DNA of 64,000 bases from [Mycobacterium] crassicus. Its GTDB lineage: Bacteria > Actinomycetota > Actinomycetes > Mycobacteriales > Mycobacteriaceae. This document shows, piece after piece, positions 53,655-61,903 of this stretch. Numbering within the stretch: position 1 is the stretch's first letter; each line of letters starts with the position of its first letter. Location: positions 888,846 to 952,845 of the forward strand of contig NZ_CP084029.1 in NCBI RefSeq assembly GCF_020181615.1, read 5' to 3'. The notes under the pieces are model-generated. The model was not told the origin of the DNA. It saw only the letters and a list, made by a program, of their open reading frames with translations, and did no database searches. A program made the translations under genes and the position numbers.

Positions 53655-53842
53655 CGGTCATCCCCTGTTGCTGGGCACTGCATGTGGTGCGGCTGCCCGG
53701 CCGCGACGGACGCGAAACAGACCTCAGTGTCGTCCAGGTAGATGATCTGGTCGCAACGGCCGCATCGTTGGCCGGGATCGATCAGCCGGGGCCAATCGAA
53801 GATCCGGAGGCCGCATTCGGGATGACTGACCTGCATGCTCAC
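53651..53842 (-). CDS. Small zinc-knuckle protein
   Basis: 63 residues from GTG 53842 (GTGA overlap with the upstream stop); ATG 53836 is possible. CGRCDQIIYLD plus HPEC and HHMQC segments can bind zinc. One of several such mini-proteins in this operon. Confidence 0.55.
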   Translation of the reverse strand: MSMQVSHPECGLRIFDWPRLIDPGQRCGRCDQIIYLDDTEVCFASVAAGQPHHMQCPATGDDR

Positions 53843-54699
53843 GGGGTTGATCCCTTCACCTTGGCCTGATCGGCCTCGCGTAGTTGGCGGGCCTGCTTGA
53901 GGCTGAACACGCGCGGGTCCTTGTGGCGGACCTTGTACGCGACGATGCGGCCCGCGTGTACCCAGCCGCGCGGTGTGAGCGCACCGGAGCGGATCCAGCC
54001 GTAAAGCGTGGTGCGGGAGACGGGTTCGCCCATGGTGTCGAGGGTTTCGAGGAGCTTCGTTTCGGTGACCAGGTCGCGGTCGTTGATCGTGCTGGTGAGC
54101 TGGCGGCGGGGGTCGAGTGTGGACTTGCAGCGGGGGCAGGTGATTTCGACGCTCTCGCGGGGGCCGTAGAGGTCGTGGCCGCATTGGCGTGGTTGGCCTT
54201 TGTGGTCGCGGCCGGTGATGGTGGTGCAGGGTCCGTAGTAGGTGCGGTCTTGTCGGTTGATGGCGTCGACGAGCTGGCCGCCTTGTTCGTTGGTGCCGAC
54301 GATCTGGTTGATTTCGCGGTAGAGGCCGCCGGCGAGTGCGAGGCGTGCGATGGCGTGGGTGTTGGCGTGTAGCCAGCGGGCGAGGTCGGTGGTTTCGACG
54401 GTGGTTATGGCGGGGATGTCGCGGCCGGTGTGGTGTCGGGCGACGTTGTTGACCCAGCGGGTGAGTTTCTGGCGGATGGTGCGTGCGAGTTCGACGGCGT
54501 CGAAGTCGATGACGGTGAGTTCGTCGGGTCGGCGGGATCGGCCGATGGTGCCGACGCTGATGCGGTCGAGTTTCTGGATGCGGTTGTCGAGTTCTTCGAG
54601 TAGCCAGGGGATTTGTTCGAGCATGTAGGTGAGTTGGTCGGTGCAGTCGTCGCAGAGGTAGTTCTGGGTTGGGCGGTTGCAGGCTTGGCAGGTGGTCAT
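53839..54699 (-). CDS. Zinc-finger and helix-turn-helix DNA-binding protein
   Basis: 286 residues from ATG 54699. N-terminal zinc ribbon CQACNRPTQNYLCDDC (4-19), a helical middle, a second Cys cluster (QCGHDLYG ... ITCPRCK near 175-200), and a C-terminal MerR-like helix-turn-helix (MGEPVSRTTLYGWIRSGALTPRGWVHAGR). It overlaps the RuvC-like gene. A DNA-binding role in replication or transcription is inferred. Confidence 0.65.
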   Translation of the reverse strand: MTTCQACNRPTQNYLCDDCTDQLTYMLEQIPWLLEELDNRIQKLDRISVGTIGRSRRPDELTVIDFDAVELARTIRQKLTRWVNNVARHHTGRDIPAITTVETTDLARWLHANTHAIARLALAGGLYREINQIVGTNEQGGQLVDAINRQDRTYYGPCTTITGRDHKGQPRQCGHDLYGPRESVEITCPRCKSTLDPRRQLTSTINDRDLVTETKLLETLDTMGEPVSRTTLYGWIRSGALTPRGWVHAGRIVAYKVRHKDPRVFSLKQARQLREADQAKVKGSTP

Positions 54700-55244
54700 G
54701 GGGTGGTTACCTCCGGCCAGTCGATGACGTCGGCGCCGACCTGGTGGCGGGGCTTGACGGGGAAGGGCATGGGGTCGCCGGCGTGGAATGCGCCGAGTGT
54801 GGCGAGTACTGCGGCGTCGGCGATGTCGTGGTTGCGGATGGTGGTGTCCGGCCACCAGGCGCGGACCGTCTTCAGGACGTCGGCCTTGCCCGCCCGGCCG
54901 TGCCCTGTGGCCCATTTGGCGCGGGTTCCGGGGGCTACCACCGCAGTGGGGATGTGCTTGGCGCGTAGGGCGCTGTAGAGGCCCCACCAGAGGCCGGCGC
55001 GGTCGTGGTTGCTGGGGAGGTTGTGGCCGTAGGCGGGGCCTTCGATGACAGCGAGGTCTGGGGTGTGGGTGGTGATGATGCTGATGATGCACCGGCACTG
55101 GCTGACGATGCGGCGGCTGCGGTGGTCGTAGCTTGCGCCGTCTTTGCCTGCGTGGCCGACGGCGTCGAGGTGGACGGGTTGGCCTGCCTCGAGGATGGCG
55201 ATGCCGCAGTTGGTGAGGCTGGGGTCGATACCGGCAACGATCAC
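54696..55244 (-). CDS. RuvC-like Holliday junction resolvase
   Basis: 182 residues from GTG 55244, overlapping the upstream stop (GTGA). VAGIDPSLTNCGIA gives the first catalytic Asp, AVIEGPAYG the Glu, and HDIADAAVLATLG the late Asp pair, as in RuvC/RNase H-fold resolvases. It would resolve branched DNA before packaging and works with the RecE/RecT system. Confidence 0.8.
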   Translation of the reverse strand: MIVAGIDPSLTNCGIAILEAGQPVHLDAVGHAGKDGASYDHRSRRIVSQCRCIISIITTHTPDLAVIEGPAYGHNLPSNHDRAGLWWGLYSALRAKHIPTAVVAPGTRAKWATGHGRAGKADVLKTVRAWWPDTTIRNHDIADAAVLATLGAFHAGDPMPFPVKPRHQVGADVIDWPEVTTP

Positions 55245-55525
55245 GCGGGCACCTCGCCCGGTGCGTGGCCGAGTTCGTGGCGGATGGCTTCGCAGGTGCC
55301 GCAGTCGCACAGGTGTGAGTCGTCGGCGTAGTAGTCGAGTTCCGTTGCGGCACCGGCGGTGAACGCGATGATCTGCTCATCGGTCACGGGCGGACAACCG
55401 GTGACGAAGTGCTCGATGGCGGTTTCGATGTCGGCCCAGCTCAATCCGAGGCAGACACCCAGGATCGCGATACAGGCTGCACCAGCGGATTTTTCGATCT
55501 CGGTGAGCACTTCGGCGAGGGTCAT
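55241..55525 (-). CDS. Small early protein with Cys cluster, unknown
   Basis: 94 residues. A hydrophobic helix (ACIAILGVCLGLSW), then a helical middle and a CDCGTC segment near residue 73. It overlaps both neighbours. Function not recognised. Confidence 0.5.
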   Translation of the reverse strand: MTLAEVLTEIEKSAGAACIAILGVCLGLSWADIETAIEHFVTGCPPVTDEQIIAFTAGAATELDYYADDSHLCDCGTCEAIRHELGHAPGEVPA

Positions 55526-55800
55526 CGGCTGTCGTCCTTGGTGAGTGCGGCTCGGCAGGCGGCCATGCCGCGGTCGTTGATGGCGTCCTGAGCGGGGTTG
55601 TGGTTGCAGACGTGGCCGTTGCGGTAGCCGTCGTCGTCACAGCTGGTGCAGGCGGCTCGGGCTTGGGCCTGGAGTTCGAGTTCGGCGTGCCGCTGCTCGA
55701 GCTCGCGGTCGCGGGCGGCCTGGGCGAGTTCGGCGGCGCGGGCCCGGGCGGTGGCGGGGTCGTCGCGGTCGTCGTCGGGGTTGCCGTACCGGTCAGGCAT
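55522..55800 (-). CDS. Small charged coiled-coil protein with DnaJ-type CxxC
   Basis: 92 residues from ATG 55800. Long Ala/Glu/Arg helix (ARARAAELAQAARDRELEQRHAELELQAQARAACTS), then CTSCDDDGYRNGHVC, similar to a DnaJ zinc-knuckle unit. It overlaps the end of the replication protein gene by 8 bases. Confidence 0.55.
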   Translation of the reverse strand: MPDRYGNPDDDRDDPATARARAAELAQAARDRELEQRHAELELQAQARAACTSCDDDGYRNGHVCNHNPAQDAINDRGMAACRAALTKDDSR

Positions 55801-56617
55801 TGGCGGTCTCCGGGTGGTCGCACTTGACGGCGGGGTCCATCGGCGTGCCGTCCTCGCCCAGACGCCAGGCACCGTCGTCGCAGAGGCGGCAGTCGCGGAT
55901 GACCTGATCGGCGGCGGCCTGGGCTGCGCGGCGCTGTTCGCGCTCGGCGGCTTCGATTTGGCCGGCGTTGTCCCGGTCCCATTCGCGGCGACGACGGCAG
56001 GCGTGGCAGGGGCCGTCGTGGTTCTCTTCGTGGTCGGCGCATTGGGGGCGGGTTCCCTCCCCAACTGGACCAACAGCACAAGAGTGACTTTGACTTGGAT
56101 CTGGATAGGGATAGGAGGGTTCCGTAAGGGTTTCGGATTTCGGAAGGGTTTCGGAGGGGTTCGTGGCGTTGCCCCGATGGGTTTCTGATGGGTCTAGCTG
56201 ATCGGCGATCTTGGTGGCCTCGGCGCGCTTCAGTCGGCGAAGTTCGGCAGCCACCTCGATGCGCAGTTTCGGCGAATGCACCTGGGCCGCCGACCTGATC
56301 GCGCTCTTGAAGACATTGGGCGACCTCACCACCTCCGCGGTGCGCATGTACGAGCGGATGAATAGCTCGTCGGTGTCGTGATCGACGAAGACGAACCGCT
56401 CGGCCTCTAGCGTTTTCAGGTCGTCCATGATGGCGTCCTGGTCAAGTTCGCTGCAGCCCTTGACCAGCACGCCGATGTTCAGGGTGAGCAGACCGGCGCA
56501 GTCCAGGTCTCGTTGTGAGCAGACCTGGATGTAGGTGCACTGGGCAGCTCTGGGAAGTGCCCGGAATTCGCGGTTGCGCCAGATGGATTCGCGAATGAGG
56601 GCGGCTCCGTTAGCCAT
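55793..56617 (-). CDS. Replication-initiation-like protein with C-terminal zinc fingers
   Basis: 274 residues. The N-terminal ~150 residues (SIWRNREFRALPRAAQCTYIQVCSQ, GLLTLNIGVLVKGC) look like the winged-helix domain of phage replisome organisers. A Pro/Ser/Thr linker follows, then two Cys clusters (CADHEENHDGPCHACRRR and CRLCDDGAW). It probably binds the phage origin and loads helicase, but no helicase loader is seen here. Overlaps the HNH gene by 8 bases. Confidence 0.6.
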   Translation of the reverse strand: MANGAALIRESIWRNREFRALPRAAQCTYIQVCSQRDLDCAGLLTLNIGVLVKGCSELDQDAIMDDLKTLEAERFVFVDHDTDELFIRSYMRTAEVVRSPNVFKSAIRSAAQVHSPKLRIEVAAELRRLKRAEATKIADQLDPSETHRGNATNPSETLPKSETLTEPSYPYPDPSQSHSCAVGPVGEGTRPQCADHEENHDGPCHACRRRREWDRDNAGQIEAAEREQRRAAQAAADQVIRDCRLCDDGAWRLGEDGTPMDPAVKCDHPETANA

Positions 56618-57437
56618 CGAGCGCCGCCTCTGCTTCGTCCATGATCGCGTTCTCGCGCCTGGACTTCCGTTCGTTGGCGACGTTGACCTCGTCGCCGGAG
56701 GTGCCTATCCACGATGCTCGGATGATGCGGCAGACGGGGTCGCCGCAGTCGCCTTCATGCCAGTCCCGGTGCTTGCAGAACGCCGAGTCGATCGACTCCT
56801 GGCTCAGATACCGGGAGCCGTACCACTCGTTTTTCGACACGTATTCGTCGACTTCTTCCTGGGTCCACACGGTGCTGAGCGCGGTTCCGGGTCGTGAATC
56901 TGTGTGGGCGCTGACGAGTTCTTGCGCTCGATCCTGGAGCTGCCGGATTCGTTTCCAGCAGCAACCGCAGAAGTATGCCCATCGGTCGTCGATCCCGCGG
57001 GCGGTTGATGCGCTGCGGGCCAGGTCGACGAGTGTCGTTCGGTTGAGTCCGGCCCGGACGAAGGTGGAGACGCTCAATTCCCATCCGGCGGGAATCCATG
57101 GTCGATTCCACGCCTCTTCTACTGCGTCGAGGATCCCGCGCGTGACATCTTCCTCGGCGGCCATCTCATCGGCCGCCTGACACATGGCAGCGGCCCACCG
57201 GACGGCGTCCTGCGCGACGTCGGCGACCACCGCGGCGACGGACGGGACGGATGACTTGCCGCCGTTGCAGTCCCGGCACGCGGCGACGAGGTTGGTGGGC
57301 TCGTCGCTGCCGCCGAGTGTGGTGGGTACGACGTGGTCGACGGTCAGTTCTACGTCGGGCGCCGACCGTCCGCAGTAGCGGCAGGCGTGGTTGTCGCGGC
57401 GCAGGACTTCGAAACGGAGTCGCTTGGATACGGCCAT
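56610..57437 (-). CDS. HNH endonuclease with long C-terminal extension
   Basis: 275 residues. The HNH core is N-terminal: CRYCGRSAP, then ELTVDHVVPTTLGG, then NLVAACRDCNGGK. Residues 85-275 form a separate domain with further Cys pairs (FCGCCWKR). It could be a free-standing homing-type nuclease, or one that attacks competing DNA. It is the second HNH gene of the prophage. Confidence 0.75.
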   Translation of the reverse strand: MAVSKRLRFEVLRRDNHACRYCGRSAPDVELTVDHVVPTTLGGSDEPTNLVAACRDCNGGKSSVPSVAAVVADVAQDAVRWAAAMCQAADEMAAEEDVTRGILDAVEEAWNRPWIPAGWELSVSTFVRAGLNRTTLVDLARSASTARGIDDRWAYFCGCCWKRIRQLQDRAQELVSAHTDSRPGTALSTVWTQEEVDEYVSKNEWYGSRYLSQESIDSAFCKHRDWHEGDCGDPVCRIIRASWIGTSGDEVNVANERKSRRENAIMDEAEAALDG

Positions 57438-57450
57438 TGGTTCTCCTCGG

Positions 57451-57582
57451 TTAGGTGTTGCAGTCGGCGCAACCGTGACTGTCGCAGATGTGGCAGGTGT
57501 CGGGGTCGTAGGTGGTGCAGCCGCAATGGCATGTGCCGCCGTGGAAGTGGCCGCACAGGCAGAGGATCGGGTGCTGGGCCAT
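57451..57582 (-). CDS. 43-residue Cys/His-rich mini-protein
   Basis: ATG 57582 overlaps the stop of the gene upstream (TGATG); stop TAA 57451. It has 9 Cys and 6 His among 43 residues in CLCGHFH, CHCGC and CHICDSHGCADC, enough for two zinc sites. Overlap coupling argues it is translated. Function unknown. Confidence 0.6.
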   Translation of the reverse strand: MAQHPILCLCGHFHGGTCHCGCTTYDPDTCHICDSHGCADCNT

Positions 57583-57773
57583 CAGATGCACTCCCCGGCG
57601 TGGATGGTCCAGCAGTCCGGGCACACGGCCTCCCGGCTGTCATCGATGCCGTCAGCGTTGATGCAGTCGACGTGAGCCAGCTCGTCGTCCTCGGTGTAGT
57701 CGCACTCGTCGCCGAGCTCGACCGGGTCGTCGCAGATACCGCAGCGGCCGGGGAACTTCGCGATGAACGCCAT
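57582..57773 (-). CDS. Small zinc-finger protein
   Basis: 63 residues. FPGRCGICDDPVELGDEC and HVDC, then CPDCW and GEC: a treble-clef or LIM-like spacing. Its start overlaps the stop of the 208-residue gene. Likely a nucleic-acid or protein-binding adaptor. Confidence 0.6.
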   Translation of the reverse strand: MAFIAKFPGRCGICDDPVELGDECDYTEDDELAHVDCINADGIDDSREAVCPDCWTIHAGECI

Positions 57774-58399
57774 CAGCTCGCCTCCTGCTCGGTGATGTCG
57801 ACGACGTGGCCCGTCTTCACTTCGTGGGTGTCGACGGCCATGCGTAGGACGCGGCCGGTGAGGGTCCAGGTGCGGGGGCAGCCGGTGCAGATGGCGGTGA
57901 TGCCGGGGCGGGGCTTGGCGGTGATCTTGGGCGCTGGCGGTGCTGGTGCTGGTGGGTCACTCGGCGCGGCGGCCGGAGCCGGTCCCGGCTCCCGGTTGCC
58001 CGGGCACTTGGTGGCCGTCGGTGCGCAACGCCAGCCCGTCTCCGTCTCGACGTAGCGGCGTGTGCCTTTCCGGCCGCAGATCTCGCAGACCTTCACCACG
58101 GCGTCCTGGGCGCGGCAGGAAGCGATCCCGCCGCGCTCTCCGGGCGTGGCGTCGGCGGGCCAGGGTGGGGTCCACTCGGCGACGAACCGCTCCGGCTCAC
58201 CGCCGGTGGACTCGGGCGTCTCAGCCTGCTCGGCTGTCTCTGGCTCCCAGGAGATGTCGTCCGCCGTACCGACCGCGGCCTCCGGGTGTTGCTCGATCAG
58301 CCGCATGATGCGTGCGCCGGCCTCGTTCAGTGGCCATTCGCCGAAGCGGTAGCCGTCGACCGCGAACATGATCCGCTCGATCAGCTGTTCACGCGTCAT
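57773..58399 (-). CDS. Unknown protein with two Cys clusters and Pro/Ala linker
   Basis: 208 residues from ATG 58399 (ATGA with the gene upstream). N-terminal MTREQLIERIMFAVDGYRFGEWPLNEAG helix domain; middle VCEICGRKGTRRYV...CAPTATKC; PAP-rich linker; C-terminal ICTGCPRTWTLTGR strand segment. No catalytic motif. Confidence 0.5.
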   Translation of the reverse strand: MTREQLIERIMFAVDGYRFGEWPLNEAGARIMRLIEQHPEAAVGTADDISWEPETAEQAETPESTGGEPERFVAEWTPPWPADATPGERGGIASCRAQDAVVKVCEICGRKGTRRYVETETGWRCAPTATKCPGNREPGPAPAAAPSDPPAPAPPAPKITAKPRPGITAICTGCPRTWTLTGRVLRMAVDTHEVKTGHVVDITEQEAS

Positions 58400-58611
58400 C
58401 GCAGGTCCTCTCTGATCCATCGCTGCACCTGGTAGGCGCTGCGGGTAGTGCTGTCTCGGTAGGTGATCTGCTCGTCGGTGAGCGCGGGCCCGGCCGCGGA
58501 CTGCAGCATGGGCCCGAACACCTCCCGACAGCCCTCACAGGGTTCGCCGACGTGCACGACCGGGGTGGTGCAGCCGGGCAGGACGCAGGACGGGAACAAG
58601 GCCAGGGTCAT
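58396..58611 (-). CDS. Small zinc-binding protein
   Basis: 71 residues from ATG 58611 (ATGA overlap). FPSCVLPGCTTPVVHVGEPCEGC is a compact four-Cys knuckle, followed by a polar helix. It closely follows other small Cys-rich genes in the operon. Confidence 0.55.
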   Translation of the reverse strand: MTLALFPSCVLPGCTTPVVHVGEPCEGCREVFGPMLQSAAGPALTDEQITYRDSTTRSAYQVQRWIREDLR

Positions 58612-59246
58612 CGCGCACCGCGCTTGCTCGCGAATCCGCGGCAGAGGCATGCGCCGGCGCGCGTGGTGTCGCCGACCGTGCGCTGGGCCACGGCGTCGCA
58701 CCAGGTGTCACCGTGGTCAGCGCGCGTGTGCGGGCATTCGGCGCAGCGGTCTGTAGCGGCGGTGGGCGCCGGGGCGTGGCAGTCGCAACCGCACACGATT
58801 CGGTGTGTCGGTTCGATCACCTCGAGGATGTCGCAGCGGCCGTACACCGCGGCGTCGGCGTCGACCAGAATTCCGTAGCCGAGACCCGGGGTTGGGAGAG
58901 GATCGGTGCCGGGCCAGCCGCCGGTGGGTGGCATCAGCACGTAGCACTCGGATCGGATGATGCCGCCGTAGCAGCCACCGCCGGGGCTGTAGGGGCACTG
59001 GTCGTGTCGACCGTGGACGCAGTGCCCGGTGACCCCGGTTCGGCAGCAGGGCGGTTCGGTGGGTGCGTCGCTGAATTTCTGGCAGGGGCAGAATCGGCAA
59101 CCGCCCGGGTTGTCGTGCTGGGCGCGCCAGTGGCCGCAGCAGGTGCCCTGGATGTTGTGCGGGAGCCCGCGGAGTGTCTGGTCGGCATCGAACCGCGGCG
59201 GCGGCGTGGCGGCCGGCTGGGCGAACAGCTCGAGTTGATCGACCAT
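58608..59246 (-). CDS. Cys-rich multi-zinc-knuckle protein
   Basis: 212 residues from ATG 59246 (TGATG overlap). It has many cysteines, in groups such as CCGHW, CRFCPCQKF, CCRTGVTGHC, CGCDCHAP, CAECPHTR and CLCRGF, suggesting several zinc sites with little other fold. Function unknown. It may act as a scaffold or anti-host protein. Confidence 0.55.
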   Translation of the reverse strand: MVDQLELFAQPAATPPPRFDADQTLRGLPHNIQGTCCGHWRAQHDNPGGCRFCPCQKFSDAPTEPPCCRTGVTGHCVHGRHDQCPYSPGGGCYGGIIRSECYVLMPPTGGWPGTDPLPTPGLGYGILVDADAAVYGRCDILEVIEPTHRIVCGCDCHAPAPTAATDRCAECPHTRADHGDTWCDAVAQRTVGDTTRAGACLCRGFASKRGAR

Positions 59247-59479
59247 CAGACCCCCAGCCGATCGAGGATCGCGCGGATCTCCGCGGCGCAAGCCTTCTCG
59301 CCGGACCTCATCGTGTTGACGTACCCGGTAGTGCTCATGGTCTTGTCCAGCACGGCGTTCACCATGTGCCGGATCTCGTTGAGCGCCTGGGTCTGCCGGT
59401 CGATCAGGCTGACGGTGCGTGGCATGGTGACGTCGACGTGCTCTCCGAGGGGTTCGTCACCATCTGCACTGGCGTTCAT
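59246..59479 (-). CDS. Small helical protein, unknown
   Basis: 77 residues, mainly helix (VSLIDRQTQALNEIRHMVNAVLDKTM, SGEKACAAEIRAILDRL). Overlaps its neighbours by ATGA and TGATG. No family recognised. Confidence 0.55.
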   Translation of the reverse strand: MNASADGDEPLGEHVDVTMPRTVSLIDRQTQALNEIRHMVNAVLDKTMSTTGYVNTMRSGEKACAAEIRAILDRLGV

Positions 59480-59637
59480 CGGGTCACCTGCTGGGCGACG
59501 ATGTCCGGGCCGACCACCTCACGGCAACGCGGGCAGATGAAGCGGTCGCCCGGCGGGTGCGGGGTGCGGGTGAGTGCGCTCTGCGGGCAGATCGCGCACT
59601 GACTGATGAACCCGAGGATGTCCGAATCCGCTGCCAT
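59476..59637 (-). CDS. 53-residue zinc-ribbon mini-protein
   Basis: ATG 59637 overlaps the upstream stop (TGATG) and its own stop overlaps the next ATG. CAICPQ and CPRCREVVG form a four-Cys ribbon. Coupled on both sides, so very probably real. Confidence 0.6.
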   Translation of the reverse strand: MAADSDILGFISQCAICPQSALTRTPHPPGDRFICPRCREVVGPDIVAQQVTR

Positions 59638-60062
59638 CACGCGCCCCTGCGGGTGACGACGAATTCGGTGAGCAGTCGACGAACCTTGGCCTCGTAGGCG
59701 TCCTCGTCGGCGAACATCAGCTCGGTAATGTCAGCCACAAGCTGCTCTTGCTCGGCCTGCAAATCCAGTGCGTCGGCGTGCGCCTCCAGCTCAGACGGTG
59801 ACCACCGGGATTCCTGCACTCCGGGTTCGCAGCCGGAGCGCAGGATGCGCGCCGCGTCCCGGAACTCCTCCGGCGCCGACCGGTTCGCCAGGTAGTGGGC
59901 GATGGCGACACCGGTGACCGTGATGTTCTTCTCACGGTCCTCGTGAAGCAGGTTCTCCCAGGTGTAGCCCGAGGCTAACGGATAGGTCATCGCCACCGCG
60001 GCGTTGTAACCCGCGGCTGCCGCCGCTTCGAGCACCGCAGTGTTCAGCTCCGGGGTGCTCAC
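59637..60062 (-). CDS. Unknown early protein
   Basis: 141 residues, largely helical with Ala-rich N-terminus (LNTAVLEAAAAAGYNAAVAMTYPL) and acidic C-terminal helix. It overlaps the acidic protein upstream (ATGA). No motif. Confidence 0.55.
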   Translation of the reverse strand: MSTPELNTAVLEAAAAAGYNAAVAMTYPLASGYTWENLLHEDREKNITVTGVAIAHYLANRSAPEEFRDAARILRSGCEPGVQESRWSPSELEAHADALDLQAEQEQLVADITELMFADEDAYEAKVRRLLTEFVVTRRGA

Positions 60063-60484
60063 ACTGCACCGTCGGAGAACGGGGGCCGACCGCAGGCCTC
60101 GTCGTCCAGCTCGGGATCACCACCGACGAGGTCGTCGTCCTCATCGTCGCCTGCGTCGGCCGACACCTCGCCGTCCTCATCGAACAACGCGGGCTGATCG
60201 GCGTCCGGGTCCGGCGGCTCCGACTCACCCTTCGGCACCGCCCACAAGATCGTGAGCTTCCGACCGAACCGGTGCTCACCATCGGAGCGCACCGACTCCG
60301 ACGTACCCGTGCACTCCACCCGCACGATGTAGGTGCGCTTCTCGCCGACCGCCGGCGGTTCCTCCATCGGCCCAGGAGTACTGCCGAAGCTCAGGTAGGC
60401 GGGCGGGATGTCGCCCAGGTCGATGGCGTCGAGGGCGTTGGTTGTCGGTACGTCGGCGGGTGCTTCGCGGTCAGTGATCAACAT
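60059..60484 (-). CDS. Acidic protein downstream of RecT
   Basis: 141 residues from ATG 60484 (AAAGG upstream). A beta-rich core (KRTYIVRVECTGTSESVRSDGEHRFGRKLTILW) is followed by a strongly acidic tail (DEDGEVSADAGDDEDDDLVGGDPELDD). Small proteins of this pattern next to RecE/RecT can be single-strand DNA-binding or recombination partners, but this is inference. Confidence 0.55.
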   Translation of the reverse strand: MLITDREAPADVPTTNALDAIDLGDIPPAYLSFGSTPGPMEEPPAVGEKRTYIVRVECTGTSESVRSDGEHRFGRKLTILWAVPKGESEPPDPDADQPALFDEDGEVSADAGDDEDDDLVGGDPELDDEACGRPPFSDGAV

Positions 60485-60519
60485 AGTTGGTGGCCTTTCG
60501 GGTTGTGTGACTGTGGATT

Positions 60520-61875
60520 TCAGGCGTCGTCTTGGGCGAGGGTCGCGGAGTTCAAGATCTCGGTGACCTTGTCGTTGAGCACCTTCGCGCGGGCCCACTC
60601 GTAGAGGACGTCGCAGACCTTGGCCACCTCGACGTCGTTGAGGTCGTCGGTGGAGCCGATGGTGTCGCGGCCGACGATGAACCGGTAGACGATGAGTCGG
60701 TCCTCGCGGTTCTCGACTGTGATTTCGGCGTCGCTGAGCAGCTTGAACAGTCGCTTTTCCAGGGCCTTGCGGGTCTGCGTCTTCGCCGCCTTCACTGGCT
60801 CTGGGGCAGGCTCGGGTGCTGGTGCTGGCTCGGGTTCGGCCGCCGCCGGCTCCGGCTCGGCGACCTGCTCCGGTGCTGGTGCAGCCTCCTGCGCGGCATC
60901 CTCGGCCGGCTCAACCACACCGTCACCGCCGGCCAGGTAGGCCAGCGCCTCGTCTGGCCGCATGTAGAACTCGGCGTACGCCTCGGCCGCATCCAGGTCC
61001 TCGTTGGGATCGGGCATCGTGCCGGCCTCCATGTGCGCCTTCGCGCGCTGCCGTGCGGCGGCCAGCTCCGCGGTCCGATCCGGAAGGTCCGGAACCGGCG
61101 GCGCGACGTCGGTCATGATCTCGTCGACCGTCACCACAGCGCCCCGACCGGACGGCACCCGCACCTGCTGCCGGGCCAGGTCACTGTCCCAGTTCTCCGA
61201 CTGCAGTTCCTCGCTGGTGTACGAGATCCCCAGCAGCACATCGGGCGCCATCTCGCGGCAGATCTCCGACTGCGCCTTCGCCTTGAGCATGGCCTGCGGG
61301 TCGGTGATGTACTTCATGTTCCCGGTGACCACGTGATACGAGCCGTTCCGACCCGACTTCGTTTCGCCCGCCCAGTCGGTCTTGACATTCGGCCGCTTCA
61401 GCGACTCCGGCCCGGCAGGCTCCGGCACATACCCCGCAACGCGAGCACGCTCTATCGTCCAGGTCGATTCGTACACTTCGCCATCGAGGTCGATGCCCTG
61501 CACAGTCACCGCCTCAGCTGACTGCTCGATCGTCTTGATCTTGTAGCCGCGAGACTTCAGCAACGCGACCATCGTTCGAGACTCGAGCGACGGCATGCCG
61601 TGAATCGGGATGATCCGCTGCAACGACTGGATCGGATTCAGCCCCAGCTCGGCACCGTAGAGGATCGCAGCGGTGGCATCGTGCGCCTTATCCGAGCCCT
61701 GGAAACGCTTCGGCACCATCTCTGTGCGCACCATGCCGACGGCCAGCTGGTGGGCGGTCTGCATCATCTCGGCGTGAGCCAGCAGCATTTGCCGTGCGGC
61801 GACGGACGGGGCTTGCGCCGGCGGCAGGATGCTGAGTGACGAGTCGCTAGCGGTCGCGATCTCGGTAGGGGTCAT
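60520..61875 (-). CDS. recT: RecT-family single-strand annealing protein
   Basis: 451 residues from ATG 61875 (GAGAGGAAG upstream; ATG 61914 rejected). The RecT core covers about 15-250: AILYGAELGLNPIQSLQRIIPIHGMPSLESRTMVALLKSRGYKI, MKYITDPQAMLKAKAQSEICREMAPDVLLGI. Residues 300-370 are a long Pro/Ala/Glu linker and the last ~90 residues a helical domain. It anneals single strands produced by the neighbouring RecE-like nuclease. Confidence 0.85.
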   Translation of the reverse strand: MTPTEIATASDSSLSILPPAQAPSVAARQMLLAHAEMMQTAHQLAVGMVRTEMVPKRFQGSDKAHDATAAILYGAELGLNPIQSLQRIIPIHGMPSLESRTMVALLKSRGYKIKTIEQSAEAVTVQGIDLDGEVYESTWTIERARVAGYVPEPAGPESLKRPNVKTDWAGETKSGRNGSYHVVTGNMKYITDPQAMLKAKAQSEICREMAPDVLLGISYTSEELQSENWDSDLARQQVRVPSGRGAVVTVDEIMTDVAPPVPDLPDRTAELAAARQRAKAHMEAGTMPDPNEDLDAAEAYAEFYMRPDEALAYLAGGDGVVEPAEDAAQEAAPAPEQVAEPEPAAAEPEPAPAPEPAPEPVKAAKTQTRKALEKRLFKLLSDAEITVENREDRLIVYRFIVGRDTIGSTDDLNDVEVAKVCDVLYEWARAKVLNDKVTEILNSATLAQDDA

Positions 61876-61903
61876 GGGCTGGGCTTCCTCTCGGTAGGGG
61901 TGG

